Source: Amborella trichopoda (lineage: Eukaryota > Streptophyta > Magnoliopsida > Amborellales > Amborellaceae). From it: 64,000 bases of DNA. Positions 10,267 through 22,323 of the stretch are shown piece after piece. Below the pieces are notes generated by a model. It was not told the DNA's origin. It did not search any database and saw only the letters and a program-made list of their open reading frames with translations. The DNA lies in contig NW_006495933.1 in NCBI RefSeq assembly GCF_000471905.2, positions 1,434,359 to 1,498,358 on the forward strand. The letters run 5' to 3'. The first letter of the stretch is position 1; every line of letters begins with the position of its first letter. The position numbers were made by a program, and so were the translations under genes.

Positions 10267-12710
10267 TGTTGGCAATATGGCCTTTCAAGACCTAAATTCC
10301 AGCAGTTTCTTCTTCAGTGGGAGTGATTGGGAGAGAGATCTTAGGGCCTTGTGAAATGGGGCCCATATTCTTTTACCCCGAGTATTATGAAGCCTTGAGA
10401 GTATGTATTTTGAGAGAGTGGTCTCTCGGGGAGGTGTGAGGGTCACCTCCGAGTCAGGACTATGTTGATTAGAATGCCTCTTGTTTGACTGTGATAAGTC
10501 AGGGCTTGGAAAAGCCAAAGAGAAAATAGAACCCAATTATTTATTGAGTAATCGCCATAGATGGAATCGTCAAAATTTATGGGACATAAATTTGTATCAT
10601 GACATGAGACCGTTCCATGGCATACGCATTTTCAATTCGTACAGGAAGCCACTCTTCCAAATGTATTATTTGCTTTTGGAAGTGCCAATGCATATGTGTT
10701 TTGAGAGGACCCCTACTTGTGTTGGAATATGTCCCACAGGGGTGCACCTGTAATCTACTGAGAGCCGGATGATAAGAAGCTTTGGCTCAGTGACTATGAT
10801 GTGACTAATTATATGTTTCTATCATAGATTGTGGAGCATAGGTCCATTGAGTCAATTTGAGCCATCGCGCAACATCATTCGTGACTAGTCCAATGGAGTA
10901 CTCCGATACCTAAAGTACTACCATGATAAGAAATGCTGAATAAATATTCATGAATAATTTAATTATTTATTGTAAATTTTAGAGAATTTTTTGAATTTTT
11001 TTATTAACATCTACTTTTAATATTTGTTTAGACCCAATTCCATTTGAGGACTGCCATGAGGCACACCCGATTGGCCATAGTGTGGCCACGTGGCACCCTA
11101 GCCCCACCATAAAATCAACGCCCAGGTGGGTGATAATTCCAAGGTGGGGGATGTGGATGGCATATATTTTTTTGTTATGTTGGTATATATTGTTATTTGA
11201 TTTGTTATGTTATGTTATAACTTAAGGTATACTTTTATCACATGTTCAATTGATTCATACAAATACGTTTGTTAGCATGTGTAAGATCCATTTTAATTTT
11301 AATTTAAATATTGAATCCAAAGTAAAATCAAATTTTTAATTTGAATTTCAAAATATCTTCGCACATGTGTGAATGAGACATTAAGCTCATTGTGGTTGGT
11401 TTGAAATATTAGATCTATAAGATAATTGGTTCTCATAAAGTAATCTCCTTTCACATGTGCCAGTTTACTTCTTTTTTTTTTTTGCAGGGCGCTTGTTGGA
11501 TCTCTATACTATTTGATTATTTAAAATTAGGGGCTTTTTGTGTAAGGCCAAGTTGGATTATCTTGGAATAAAAATATGGACTTAAGGAAAAAAGGGTTAA
11601 GTGGCCTTACTTAGGGTCTAATGTAGGTGATAAGGGTGCTAAATATCATCCCTTCATCCCAGTGATTGCATGGGGATGAGTGGCTAGGGTATATTGGCCT
11701 CTCATATGCTATTGGATAAGTGCATCAAGCGTGTTGATTATATCCAACCTTACACACTCAAAATAAATACATCATAAGTCCCAAACCTTTCCCACTTTAA
11801 AAAATAGATTTTACTTGAAGTGAATAGAGAGAGAAAGAGAGAGATCAAACTTTGTGTCCTCTATGTACCAGCCCTTTGCTCTTGAGAGTTCCCATCTTCT
11901 ATTCATGATCTTTGAAGTTTGACGGTGGTCCTTCATTCCATAGGATCAAGCTCATCTCATACTAAGATTAAGGTATTATCTTACTAAGCTATTTTTCATC
12001 AAAGATCATTTCATCCTACATCAAAGCCTCCTATAAATTTTATTTACAGTTGTGTTTTAGCTTCCTTAGATCTTTATTTTGATATTATCTTCACGATATT
12101 CCCACATAGTGTGATCCCTCACTTGCTTATATGTATTATGCATTGATAAGCCATTGATCATGTATAATATGCTTTGATCACTCTTGCTCGAATTTTTTTG
12201 AGCATCGTTGAGTCTTGTTATTCAAATTTCAAAGATATATATATCCTCTTAGAAGTATATTTACTCATTTAGAGTTAGAACGTTTTCATAAAAAATTATT
12301 GTGGTAGATCGGTGGACCACTACAAGTAGTATTGATCTATTTTCCTCCATAGTGATCCGATTTCCTCTAGTCTTCTTGCAAACTATTTTAAATCGATTTT
12401 GTGGACTTTAATAAGTGATTTTGAAAGTGTAAGAGCTTCTTAATTGGATTAGATACCCTTGAGATTATAAACTACTTTGGTACTATTCATTGGGAAAACA
12501 TTAAGTCCCTAAAAGGCTTGAATATGTGGCTTAGGTACAAGGGGTTCGAACCATGGCTTCCCACATGTTTGCATGCATGTTTATTTGTTGTATTTACAGT
12601 CATTAAATGATTTATGATTGATAGAGCTAAGCATATTATGTGAATATTGAGATTGTTCTTTAATCTTGTGGTATGAGCCTTAATGCTATACTTTATTATT
12701 TATATGAATT
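10267..12710 (+). mobile_element. Copia-type 3' LTR, + strand, divergent copy
   Basis: It begins TGTTGGCAATATGGCCTTTC, the same start as the two LTRs of the - strand copia element at 12716-24664. It stays alignable by eye with their reverse complement through the motifs TGTGTTTTGAGAGGACCCC (about 10690) and AATTTCAAAATATCTTCGCAC (about 11345). After about 12200 the resemblance fades and I cannot define the true end. The neighbouring copia element inserted at its right edge. Short reading frames in it have matching frames in the sister LTRs; this reflects LTR homology, not a gene. Confidence 0.65.
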
Positions 12711-12715
12711 GAAAT
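12711..12715. repeat. Target-site duplication GAAAT, left copy
   Basis: GAAAT precedes the left edge of the copia element (TTATAGTGGG, a decayed TGATAGTGAG). An identical GAAAT follows the other edge at 24665-24669. Confidence 0.85.
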
Positions 12716-15346
12716 TTATAGTGGGTATAGATACTAGAGAAAATTTTCAATCCGAAAAACAAGTCGAAATTGATACCTTTAACAAGCCACTTGCTTAAAA
12801 CCAACCCAAATGAATAGTTTAGTCCTTTAAATAAAAATAACAACTATATATAGCCTTGTAAAACCACTGTAAATAACTCAAATACCAACCCCTTATGGGG
12901 CAATTACATATAAAGCAATACTAGCTTAAGAATTACACTTTCATAGCACAAATTACATAAACTATGCCCCAAAGCTTAAATACATCATACAACTACTCCA
13001 AACAAACTTCAGGGAATTAAATCAACTAAACAAGAAAGTAGAATGCCAAATTAATATTGGGATGCCATGTGTCAAACCCCTTGCGTCGGGGCCATGCAAT
13101 CGGGCCCTATAAGGACTTAATTTTGTCCCTTCAGATTGTGCAAAAGTGGTTCAATCTTACAAGAATGTCTAATCCAAATAGAAAGAAATTAAACACCTTA
13201 AAATAACTTCTTAAGATCTCAACACAGTGATATTTTCATCCAAAATAGAATGTAAAAGGTTTGAATCAAATTGGATCAAAATCAAGAGAGTTATGGCAAA
13301 ATTACACACTGTGGTCCCTCGGACCACCAAAGCAATCTTGTGTGAAATGTTTATGAACCCTCACATATAAAAACACGATAAAAGGCTTTTGGAAATTTAA
13401 AGATGTACTGTGACTAAGTTATTTGATTGACTTGAAGCAAAATAATCAAAGGATACTATCCATGAATATAGATTCTCATGCATATGGGTTATAACTCATG
13501 AAGTACCATATTATGAATAAGTATGATGAAAAAGGATGATCAAACTAGGATTTTAAGCTCAATAATAATACTGCAAATTCAAAACTCCAGCAACTAAAAT
13601 TACTTAAGATTATGAACTTATGTGAAGAAAAATTCAATAGAGTTTACCTTGATGAATGCACACCATGGACTCATATATAAGAAATGAGGACCACCATCAA
13701 TGAAACTCTATAAATCTAAGGGAAAAAAGTGGGGTTAAACACTTTCTTGAACTATCTTTCACAGGCTCTAAAAGGGGGCACAAATTTTCAAGATTTTAAT
13801 TCAAGTATTGAGTCTCCTAGGGTCTGAGGTCTTATGATGTGCTTTTATAATATAAGTGATATCTAAGATTCAATCAACACCCTTGATGCAGTAATCCAAA
13901 GGAATATGAGAGGCTAATGTACCTAGCCACCCATCCCCATCCAACCACTAGGATAAAAGGATGGGATTTCATACCATTATCACTCACACTAATCCTAGTT
14001 ATGCCACTTTTACCTTTTTATTCTTGTCGCATGTTTTTATTCAATTGTATCCAATATGTCTGTATAAAAACAACATTCGTTTTTAAATAATGTATGAGTG
14101 TAGAGATCTACCAAGGGTAATAGACAATATAGTAATTAACAAAGCTCACATCAATGAAAAGATTCTACTTTATCACAACCAATCACCTTAAAGATCTAGA
14201 ATTTCAATCCAACCAATTCCAAGTTAATATCCCCTTCACACGTGTGAAGATATTTTGAACTCAAAAGAAGAAAAATGATTTTTCTCTAAAATTATTATAC
14301 AATTTAATTAATCTTCACACATTCCAAGTATGGCATATGCATGAGTTATTTACATATGTGATAAAAAAGGGTCCATAAGTTATAACATTATATAACAAAA
14401 ATATAACGATATATTAACACAACCCATTATAAAACAAACAAAAAAAATACTAATCTACCTCGCCCCCCTCGCTAGGGATCTGCACCCAGCTCGGCGGTGA
14501 TCCTAGTGTGGGGCCTGGGGTGCCATGTGGCACTTTCAGGATAGGACTAAGCTGGAATTTGGCCCAAACAATTTGTTTGTAAAACCTCATTTTGAGCTAA
14601 TAAAAAAATCTAAAAACTTCTCTAAAATTCACAATAAATAGTTAAAGTATTTGTGAGAAATTATTTGGCTTTCCTCATCATAATAAATTCATACAAAAGG
14701 TATAATGAGATCTTAGGCTTATAATTGTAGGTTTCAGAGTATTTTGAGTCTCATATTGACCCAATAGACTTATGCTCCACAATCTAAAGCATTGAAACAT
14801 AACTGGCCACAATAAAGCTGCTGAGCCGGAACTTCCGATCATTCGGCTCTTAGTGGATTAGAGGTGTACCCTTGTAGGACATGATTTAACTCAATTGCAG
14901 GGGTCCTCTCAAAGCACATGTGCACTGCCTCTTCCAAACTCAAATAAATAATTTGGAGGAGTGGATTCTCGCATGAAATGAAAGTGTACATGTTATGGCG
15001 TGGTCTCATGTCAGGACACATGCTTATATCCCATAAGTCTTGACCATTCCATACAGGATGAATACTTAATAAATACTCTGGTTTTATTTTTCTCATTTGG
15101 ATTCTACAAACCCTGGCCAATTATAACCAAACATGAGGCTAACCTATAAAATCCTGAAGAGGAGGTGACCCACACACCTCCTTGAAAAATTGCTTTTTCA
15201 ACATATGAACTCTCGATGCCTCATGCGTACTTAGAATAAAAGAATCTGGGCCCCATTTCGTAAAGTTCCCAGATTTCAATATCTCAATCGTTCCCACTGA
15301 ATGAGAGACTACTAGAATTTAAGCCTTGAAAGGCCATATTTCAACA
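12716..15346 (-). mobile_element. 3' LTR of the copia element
   Basis: On the - strand it starts TGTTGAAATATGGCC at 15346 and ends ...CTATAA at 12716. It is homologous along its length to the LTR at 22324-24664, for instance at GGGGCAATTACATATAAAGC (12898) and CACACGTGTGAAGATATTTT (14237). At 2,631 bp it is 290 bp longer than the partner, so one of the two has large indels. Long LTRs like this are unusual for copia but known in plants. Confidence 0.9.
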
Positions 15347-15360
15347 TTCTCCCACTTGGA
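15347..15360 (-). promoter_or_regulatory. Polypurine tract of the copia element
   Basis: On the - strand TCCAAGTGGGAGAA abuts the 3' LTR start TGTTGAAATATGG. It is nearly identical to the tract at 10253-10266. Confidence 0.8.
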
Positions 15361-15471
15361 CTTTTGTGGCCTTAATTTGTATCTCTCTCTCATTATCGTT
15401 CACAACAAATCAAAACATTCATGCTCATCCATGGATATATCATTCACAAGCAATAGACAAAGTAATAAAAA

Positions 15472-15963
15472 CTATGCCAACCTCCTTAAACCGATCCCAT
15501 ACACATGCCTCACAAAATCACTTACCCCCAAGCCTGCAGTTAATGGATCTACATGTATTGCCTCAGATCGTATGTAACCAACTTCTATTTTGCCAGCTGC
15601 TACTTCTTCTCTTACTTCATGATATTGGGCTTTAATGTGTCTTGACTTCTTATGAAACCTTCGTTCAACTGCCACTGCTATAACAACTTGATTGTCACAC
15701 ATGATCCTTACAGTTCTATGTTTTAGTGGATTGAAGTTAAGATGATTCAAGAACTTTTTAATCCATATGGCTTCTAAAGTTGCGGAACATAAAGCCATAT
15801 ATTCAGCTTCTATAATAGATAGGGCTAACGTATCTTGCTTCTTGGTGCGCCAAGATATGACACTACCCCCATAAAGAAATAGATAACCCGAAGTGGATCT
15901 TGAGTCATTCTGGTCCCCTTGATTGTCGGAGTTTGTATATCCCAAAACTCTAAGCTCCCTCAC
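15472..15963 (-). pseudogene. Copia RNase H domain
   Basis: This is the RNase H at the end of the copia polyprotein. The frame of 163 codons contains RSTSGYLFLYGGSVISW, SIIEAEYMAL, CDNQVVIAVA and HIKAQYHEVREEV, in the order and spacing normal for plant copia elements. The catalytic acidic residues of the EAEY and CDNQ motifs are kept. The normal upstream link WVGYTDSD has decayed (LGYTNSDNQGD). This is one of the better preserved parts, yet it is cut off from RT by stops near 15960-16030. Confidence 0.92.
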
Positions 15964-16029
15964 ATTACCATAGATTAATCAATAATCAAATATTCCTTTC
16001 AAACACCTCATGATTATTTTTATGACTTT

Positions 16030-16950
16030 TCAATGTTTTAATCCAAGATCACTTTGAAATTGACCTATCCATCTTTGGGAAAAAGTTAGATCAGGTCTAG
16101 TTCCTATGGTTAAATACATTAGTGATCCCATGACACTCCGATACGTGATCCTTTCCATCTTACTTCTCTCAAAATAATTGTTTGGTTTCATATTGACTTT
16201 TAACTTTCCTCTCTTTGCCATGGTTGCATCTATAGGCTTGGATTCACTCATACAAAATCTCTCAAGAACTTTCTTACAGTATGTGGATTGAGATAATTGA
16301 TTAGTGTGGGCTGCACTATCTCTTATAATTTGAATCCCTAAGACATACAAAGCCTCTCCCATATCTTTCATATCAAAGTTACTTGATACCATTGCCTTTG
16401 TGTCCCTTATATGGCTAGGGTGGTACTAGCTATTAGAATGTCATCCACATATAAAGTCATGAAAGTAATGCCACTCCCATTGGTTTTATGGTGCACACAA
16501 TTATTATCTTTATTCGATTTGAATCCATATCTAATCAGGGTTCGGTGGAACTTGAGGAATCATCTTCTTGAAGCTTGTTTGAGACCATAAAGTGATTTGT
16601 TAAGTTTGTACACAAATATTTCCTTTCCTTTCACAACAAATCCCTCGGGGTTGGTTCATGTGTATATCCCCTTCTAAGTCATCATTTAAGAAGGCGATTT
16701 CCACATCCATTTGATGCAGTTCTAGGTCACGGTAGGCTGGTATAAATATGATCATACTAATTGAAGGCATTTTGGTAATAGTTGAATAGGTGTCAAAATA
16801 ATCCACCCATTTATTTTGTCTAAACCCTTGTGCTATAAGCCTTGTCTTTTGTTTTTCAATACGTCCTTCGGAGTTAAGTTTTTTTTTGAATATCCACTTA
16901 CATCCAATAGATCTATGGTTAGGTGGTAAGCAGACTAACTTCCATACATG
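16030..16950 (-). pseudogene. Copia reverse transcriptase
   Basis: The RT copies the element RNA into cDNA. The - strand shows KWIFKKKLNSEGRIEKQKTRL and AQGFRQNKWVDYFDTYS (about 16920-16780), LHQMDVEIAFLNDDLEG (about 16710-16660), the active-site motif LYVDDILIA with YVDD intact (16440-16451), and FDMKDMGEALYVLGIQI followed by YRSVMGSLMYLTIGTRPDL. Stops and frame changes lie between these blocks, for example around 16560-16600 and at 16405. The product is therefore inactive even though the YVDD site survives. Confidence 0.92.
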
Positions 16951-17099
16951 GTCCTTTATGATCTAATTTATCTCATCTTGCATGGCTTCTTTCTATAATT
17001 TATGATCCGAGCAAGACATGACATGTAGGTAATAATAAGGTTCATCATCGGTTTGTTCACTGATCCTCTCATAATCCTCCCCAAGATAAGTGAAATAGT

Positions 17100-18059
17100 T
17101 GGATGGTGTTGTTATTCTTTCATTTCACCTAAGTGTGATGGTTTCAACATCTTTATTAGCCTCAAGCTCATGGAAGTCTACTCTCTTTTGAGTTGATTCT
17201 CTCTCAAGGAATTCATCTTCATGGAAGTGGGCATCAAGGCTTTCAATTACATTCAGATTCATGAGGTTATAAAACCTAAATCCATTCGCATGACTTGGGT
17301 ATCCAATGAAGAAACATTTTATGCCTTTCGAATCATGTTTGGACCTATTTTAAGATGGTATGAGAACATAGGCTGACCATTCCCCCACTTTGAGGGGCTT
17401 TATTGAGGGAGGTCGGCCCATGAAGAGTTGGCAAAGAGTTGATGAAACCGCTTTGGTGGTAGTCTAGTTAAGGACATATGTGGTGGTTAAAATTGCCTCC
17501 GCCCAAAACTCTAATCCAAGATTAGTGATATTCATAATACTTTCCACCATCTCCACTAGGATCCTATTCCTTCTCTCGGCAATCGCATTTTGTTTGGGAG
17601 AGTAAGGCATGGTGGTTTGTTGGACAATACTATATTGGATACAAAGGTTCTGGAAGGCATGGGAGGTGTATTCGCCACCTCTATCCAATCTAAGGTTTTT
17701 GATGATTTTACCTAGTTGGCTTTTTAACTTCCGCCTTATATTGTTGGAATTTGGTTATGGCTACATTTTTGTTTCTCATGAGATAGGTGTGATCGAAACA
17801 GAAGTGGTCAACAATGAATGCTATGAAGTACCTCATGTATCTCATGGTAGGCACACTCACAGGTCCACACACATATGAGTGGATTAGTTCTAAAAGATTC
17901 GTGACACATACGACCTTATGGTGAGACTTCTCTATCATCTTTCCTCTAAGGCAAGCGTCGCATCTATTATGGGAATTGATATTCATTTTATCAAGCAATT
18001 TTTATTTCATCATAATATGCATTTTAGATGGATTAATGTGACTTATCCTTAGATTCCAT
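17100..18059 (-). pseudogene. Copia integrase, 5' end cut off by an LTR insertion
   Basis: The - strand frame opens directly after the LTR X insertion with the zinc-finger part (SHINPSKM, then RCDACLRGKM). The core keeps the second aspartate (MDRGGEYTSHAF, about 17685) and the glutamate (QNAIAERRNRIL, about 17595). The first catalytic aspartate reads tyrosine (LIHSYVCGPV, about 17880), which by family knowledge would abolish strand transfer. Several stops are present. The rest of the gag-pre-integrase motif (ending in TLW) lies on the far side of the insertion, near 20690. Confidence 0.9.
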
Positions 18060-20685
18060 TGTTGGAAGCCATTTCTCATCATCATGGGTCCCCGATGCGG
18101 AATAAAAAGGAAAACCTGATTAATAAAGCCTAACATACAATGAAAATTTAGACAGTCTCAAAATGGCCCTAGAACTAGTCAAGACCCTAAAACGTTTTGA
18201 TGTTGGTACTTTCGATGCTCATATCTCACCTGTCTCGAGTTGGATCGTGCTCAAATTTGGTGAGTATGTTCGTCTCGTCAAGACGAGCATTTTCATATGT
18301 GGCATGCCTGAGAAGACACCCGAGCTCGGAGAAAAGCTAGAGAGAAGTTGTTGATCCGTGAAGAAAGTTGTAGGAAAATCAGCAGTGTCGCGCCTCGCTC
18401 GAGTGGCCAAATCATGCCGCTCGCGAACCCGATCGACATGTGGCCAAATCATGCCGCTCTCGAACCCGGTCGACGTGAAACCAGTTTCATCACATGCGTA
18501 AGGTCCAAGGCTACCACTAACAAACCCCATACATGATGAACAGTCGGATTCCGCACATGAAGCCGATGAAGTGACTGCAAATTTCGATACCGAAATTCCA
18601 AATTCTGGCCAAAACGCCAAAGTTGCAAAATCCTTGTCGGGACACGAAATTGAGCTGCGGTTGTTGCCACACGATCGTGACAGCATGCTCAGCGTGATCC
18701 AGTGAAGAAATCACAGAAAAACATCAAGGAACAAGCACACTATCGATCCTAAGTTTCAAGATTCATCCAAATTTCAAGTCGCATGATCATGGCTTAAAAA
18801 TACGATCCATGGCGCGAAGTTGGTATCAAATCGATCGTCATGTTGAGCCCTACAAGGAAAAAATCATCTTTCAATCAAACAGGAATCAGAACAACTCCAG
18901 AATCATCCATGAAAGATCACGCACATTCTAGGGTAGCAGCACATGGATTGTTTTGGAATTCCACGAATTGTTATGAAGGGGCAAATCAGTCATTTTGCAC
19001 CCATTTTTACAATTTATTTTAATTCAGTTAAATCTTAATTTTCAGAAATTAAGTTTAATTTTAATCAATCCACCCATGTTTGGGCACAACTCTATATATA
19101 CCGCATACTACCATTATACACTGACCTTTGGCAAAAGAGAATTTTTGCTTAATAAAATTCTCATTCCTTCTCATTGTTTGGTCACGTTTGGAGAGAGAGA
19201 GGAAGGAGAGAGAAACTTTTGGATCGGTACCCTTAGGCTCGAGGTAAATATTTCTCTCTTCTTTTCCTCTCTTCTTCTTTTTCTTCTTTTCTCTCTTCTT
19301 CTCTTTCTTCTTCTTCTTCTTCCTCTTCTTCGTTTGAGTTTCTCTCAGAGGCCATTCACGGCAGTGGCAGTGCCGTGCATGCCTCTTTCTTTCTTTCCCC
19401 CTCTTGTGGCTTCATAGGTCGTGCATGGTGATGGCGGCGACATGTGCGAGTTGTTTCCTCTTCCTCTTCATTCGTCTCTACCTCTCCGCGAGAAGCATAG
19501 ACGACTACGTCTATTGCCGCCTGTAGGGGTCTTTCCTTGTTGTGCGCCTATCGCAGATGGTGATGCTTATCGCCGCTCGCGAAGGGTCGTGACAACACCT
19601 ATCGCCGTCCACAAGCTCCTTTCATGTGCTTGGCGCCTATCGTCGTCCACGAGCTTCCTTCGCGAGCTCGGTGCCTATCGTCGTTTGCGAGATTTCTTCG
19701 TACGCTCGGTGCCTATCACCTTCCGCAAGCCTCTTTCGTGTGCTTGGTGCCCATCGCCGTCCGCAGGTTTCTCTTATGTCCCGCGCCCATCGCCTTGTGC
19801 CTCAGAAGGAACTATCATCGTGCGCTTCACAAATGGATATCACTACGTGCTTCACATGAGGCTATCAATGCCTGCGAAGGGGTTTACTGCCTTTTCGTGT
19901 TGCTAACGACGATTCCTAGCGCCGTCTCTAGTTCACGGCTCACCCTCTGACCGTGAGCAACAGTGTCCAGCATCATCCAAGGGTTGTGACACTGTTACCC
20001 CACGACTGCGAGTGGCGATGCCTAGCCCTGTCGGGACCCCATCTCTTCACCGTCTCGTGACTTCTCTTCATTCTCTTCTCACTTGACTGAGGGTAGTCTC
20101 TGTTTAGCACTGCCACAGCGGTGTAGCTATCGAGTAGTGTTGCCCTTGTGCTGGTCCTGAGTACCATGCCCGTCTTGCTGCCACACCAGATTAGAACAGT
20201 CATATTGGCCTTGGTTTTGAGTAGTATTGCCGTCGTGCTGGTCCTGAGTACCATGCCCGTCTTGCTATCACTCCGAGTCGGTCACTATTCGGCTATCATG
20301 TTAGTCTCGTCCCTTCATTAAGTTCTCTTCTCTTTTCGACCTTTATTCGAACCTTCCACTTCATCACCTTAACTTTTCACATTCTTTGCCATAAACAAGG
20401 AGATTACAGGTCAAGGGAGGCCATTCCGAACTAGCTAAAGCAGCTGGGGGGATTTCTGTCGTGATCTAAGAGGACACCCGCACGAGTCAACCCTAGTAAG
20501 TCACGGACCCAAGTGAGGTTGCCCCACCTCACATCCAAACTTCCTCTCTCACTAGTTGGACACCTGGCCTTGTTCTGTGCATGAGGTTCCCGAGAGAGCG
20601 ATCTCAGGTCCCGGGTCTTCCGAACCAAAGACACGTGTCACCCGATCACGTAGATCCGGGGAGGCGAGATCGAGGCACCTAATCA
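18060..20685 (+). mobile_element. Solo LTR X (copy A) nested in the copia element
   Basis: It starts TGTTGGAAGCCATTTC and ends ATCGAGGCACCTAATCA, the LTR X ends seen elsewhere in the window. Flanks read TCCAT (18055-18059) and GCCAT (20686-20690), a 5-bp duplication with one mismatch. The copia frame resumes in register across it at the LWxxRxxH motif. No internal sequence is present, so this is a solo LTR formed by LTR-LTR recombination. Inside are a TATATATA box (19093-19100), a CT-rich leader from about 19250 and, near the end, the words CCGTCGTGCTGGTCCTGAGT and CAAGGGAGGCCATTCCGAAC shared with the other copies. Confidence 0.9.
19093..19100 (+). promoter_or_regulatory. TATA box of LTR X copy A
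   Basis: TATATATA follows the conserved word CACCCATGTTTGGGCAC. The same pair of signals occurs in the other LTR X copies (36395, 40284, 49375 and, on the - strand, 53334 and 44875), so the core promoter is conserved across the family. Confidence 0.7.
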
Positions 20686-20689
20686 GCCA

Positions 20690-21322
20690 TAAAGTGAAAT
20701 TTTGCAAATCATCACCCAAGTAAGCAAACTCATTTTTCATTTCAATTTCATAAAGCCCTTGAACCAAGTGGGCTACAAAAATAAGGTCTTCGTTGATAAA
20801 GCCATCATGCACATAGACCTTACCCTCCTTAAACATGAGCACAAAATAGGCTTTACTTATCTTGTAAATCGAGATGAGATTTTTTCTCATCCTGGGTGCA
20901 TAGAGGGTGTCTTTAACCATAAGAGTCTCCCCATTAGTGATCTCCAACATATATTCCCCTTTACCTAAAACCCTCTCCATTTGATTTCCATGCATGGAAA
21001 TATTATAGGTGCCAAGTTTGATATCATAAAACCTTCTAAAGCCCTTAATAGAATTTTCCACATGGATAGTGGCCACCGAATCAAGTACCCACACATATGC
21101 CTCCTCATTGGAAATTGAAGTCTCATGGACCATGCAAACCCTATCTTTCCTTGGTCCTCCATCGGTATTAACTTGAGGCTTACCAGTATTGGGCTTGGGA
21201 GAACAATGAGGGTGGTGGGTGAGGAGGATATTTACAAAACGTTTGGGTTTGCCCGAATTTCTTACATTTATAGCATTGCACCTTAGAATAATCTTGGTTT
21301 GAGGGCCAAATTGACCTCCCAC
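20690..21322 (-). pseudogene. Copia protease and linker
   Basis: This frame encodes the aspartic protease that cuts the polyprotein. The expected DSG(A/C)T active site reads DSVAT (21074-21082), so the essential glycine is lost. Downstream motifs are normal: VLGKGEYMLEI, DTLYAPRMRKNLISI and the pre-integrase start GLYEIE...FTLW. The frame then runs into the inserted LTR at 20685; codons beyond that are LTR sequence. Integrase continues at 18059 on the other side. Confidence 0.9.
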
Positions 21323-22260
21323 TTACCGCCATGGGTGTGAATGGTGGTTTAGGCCTAAAAGGCATGGGGCTAGCATGGCTCGGTGGGTAGGCATGGGTTT
21401 TAGGAGGGTAATGGCTAAATGAATAAGGGGAGTAAGATTTTCTCTCTTGCTTCCCATTCCCTTTCCATTTGCCTTTTCCCTTGCTTTTCTTGTTCTAAAC
21501 ATTAGTACTACCACTCGTTCCCACATTACATGCATTCACCATAGTAGAGTTAGGAAAAGAAGAAGAGATAGGAGTAATAAAAAAGGGAGTAGAAGAAGAG
21601 GAGGGTTGGTGATATTTTACCATATGGATCATGGAAGATGGTCCATCTATCGCCATCCTTCTTTGCTCTTCCCCTTCCATCAAAGAGGCAATATCATCCA
21701 CTGATGGTGGCACATCTTTTTACCATCAAATTTGCCACGAAGCTCTCCCACAAGGGGAAAATTGAAAGCACAAACATTGTTTTTTGCGAAACTTGGCCGT
21801 ATGAGTATCCAGCTCTTTCACTCTGTTTGATACAATTCTTGGACTCTCATAGATGATCACCCACTTTGGTATGATCATCCATTTTGCAACTCATGAGGTT
21901 CTTCATTGTTATAATTTTTTGAGCTTCATTAGGTGTGTCGTATTTCTTTTTCATGCTTTCAGTGATATCTTTAAAACACACAAAATCCTCATATTCATTA
22001 ACAAAAGGATCACTCATGGTTGCAAAAATAATGTTCATGGCACTTTGGTTTTTGTTATGCTATGTCTCATATGCATCCTTAACAACTTGAGGAGCATATA
22101 TTGGAGGCTGATTAGGTGGTCTAGAAGTCAATAATGGCACTAGACCATCTTCATGAAACACATAATGAGTCTTCCTTCTCCATTCGAAGAAGTTGGTTCC
22201 ATTGAACCTCTCCTCCTTGGGCAATTCGGTGAGTGTCGGGCTGCCATGACTTCCTATTTG
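21180..22260 (-). pseudogene. Copia gag (capsid and nucleocapsid)
   Basis: This encodes the structural protein of the virus-like particle. The N-terminal part reads ERFNGTNFFEWRRKTHYVF (about 22200-22140), the usual start of plant copia gag, followed by DITESMKKKYDT (about 21970) and MKNLMSCKM. The zinc knuckle at about 21290 reads CYKCKKFGQTQTFC, so the histidine of the CCHC motif has become glutamine. Frames change several times between about 22060 and 21370. It lies directly after the primer-binding site. Confidence 0.85.
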
Positions 22261-22305
22261 GTACTCTATTATCCCTCTAAAGACCCTAAAAGAGGCTGTA
22301 AATGA

Positions 22306-22322
22306 GCGTAGCTCTAATAATA
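22306..22322 (-). promoter_or_regulatory. Primer-binding site of the copia element (decayed)
   Basis: On the - strand, just inside the 5' LTR, the sequence TTATTATTAGAGCTA resembles the initiator-methionine tRNA complement TTGGTATCAGAGCCA (11 of 15 match). Position and likeness support it, though it is damaged. Confidence 0.55.
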
Positions 22323-22323
22323 A

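Noticed and set aside
12540..12560. GGGGTTCGAACC, resembling the T-arm or B box of a tRNA or SINE
   Set aside because: No A box at the right distance upstream and no acceptor stem or cloverleaf could be formed.
10481..15120. Similar peptides (YLLS...WN.Q.LWDI...DMRP...HMCFERTP) in + strand 10481-10753 and - strand 15120-14839, looking like a conserved gene pair
   Set aside because: Both lie at the same place in sister copia LTRs. The third LTR (about 24,400) has the same stretch with stops. The likeness is LTR nucleotide homology, not a protein.
19421..19950. Long overlapping + strand frames after the CT-rich leader of LTR X copy A
   Set aside because: They are in the U5 part of the LTR. 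The sister copies B and C have stops and indels in the same place, so no conserved protein.
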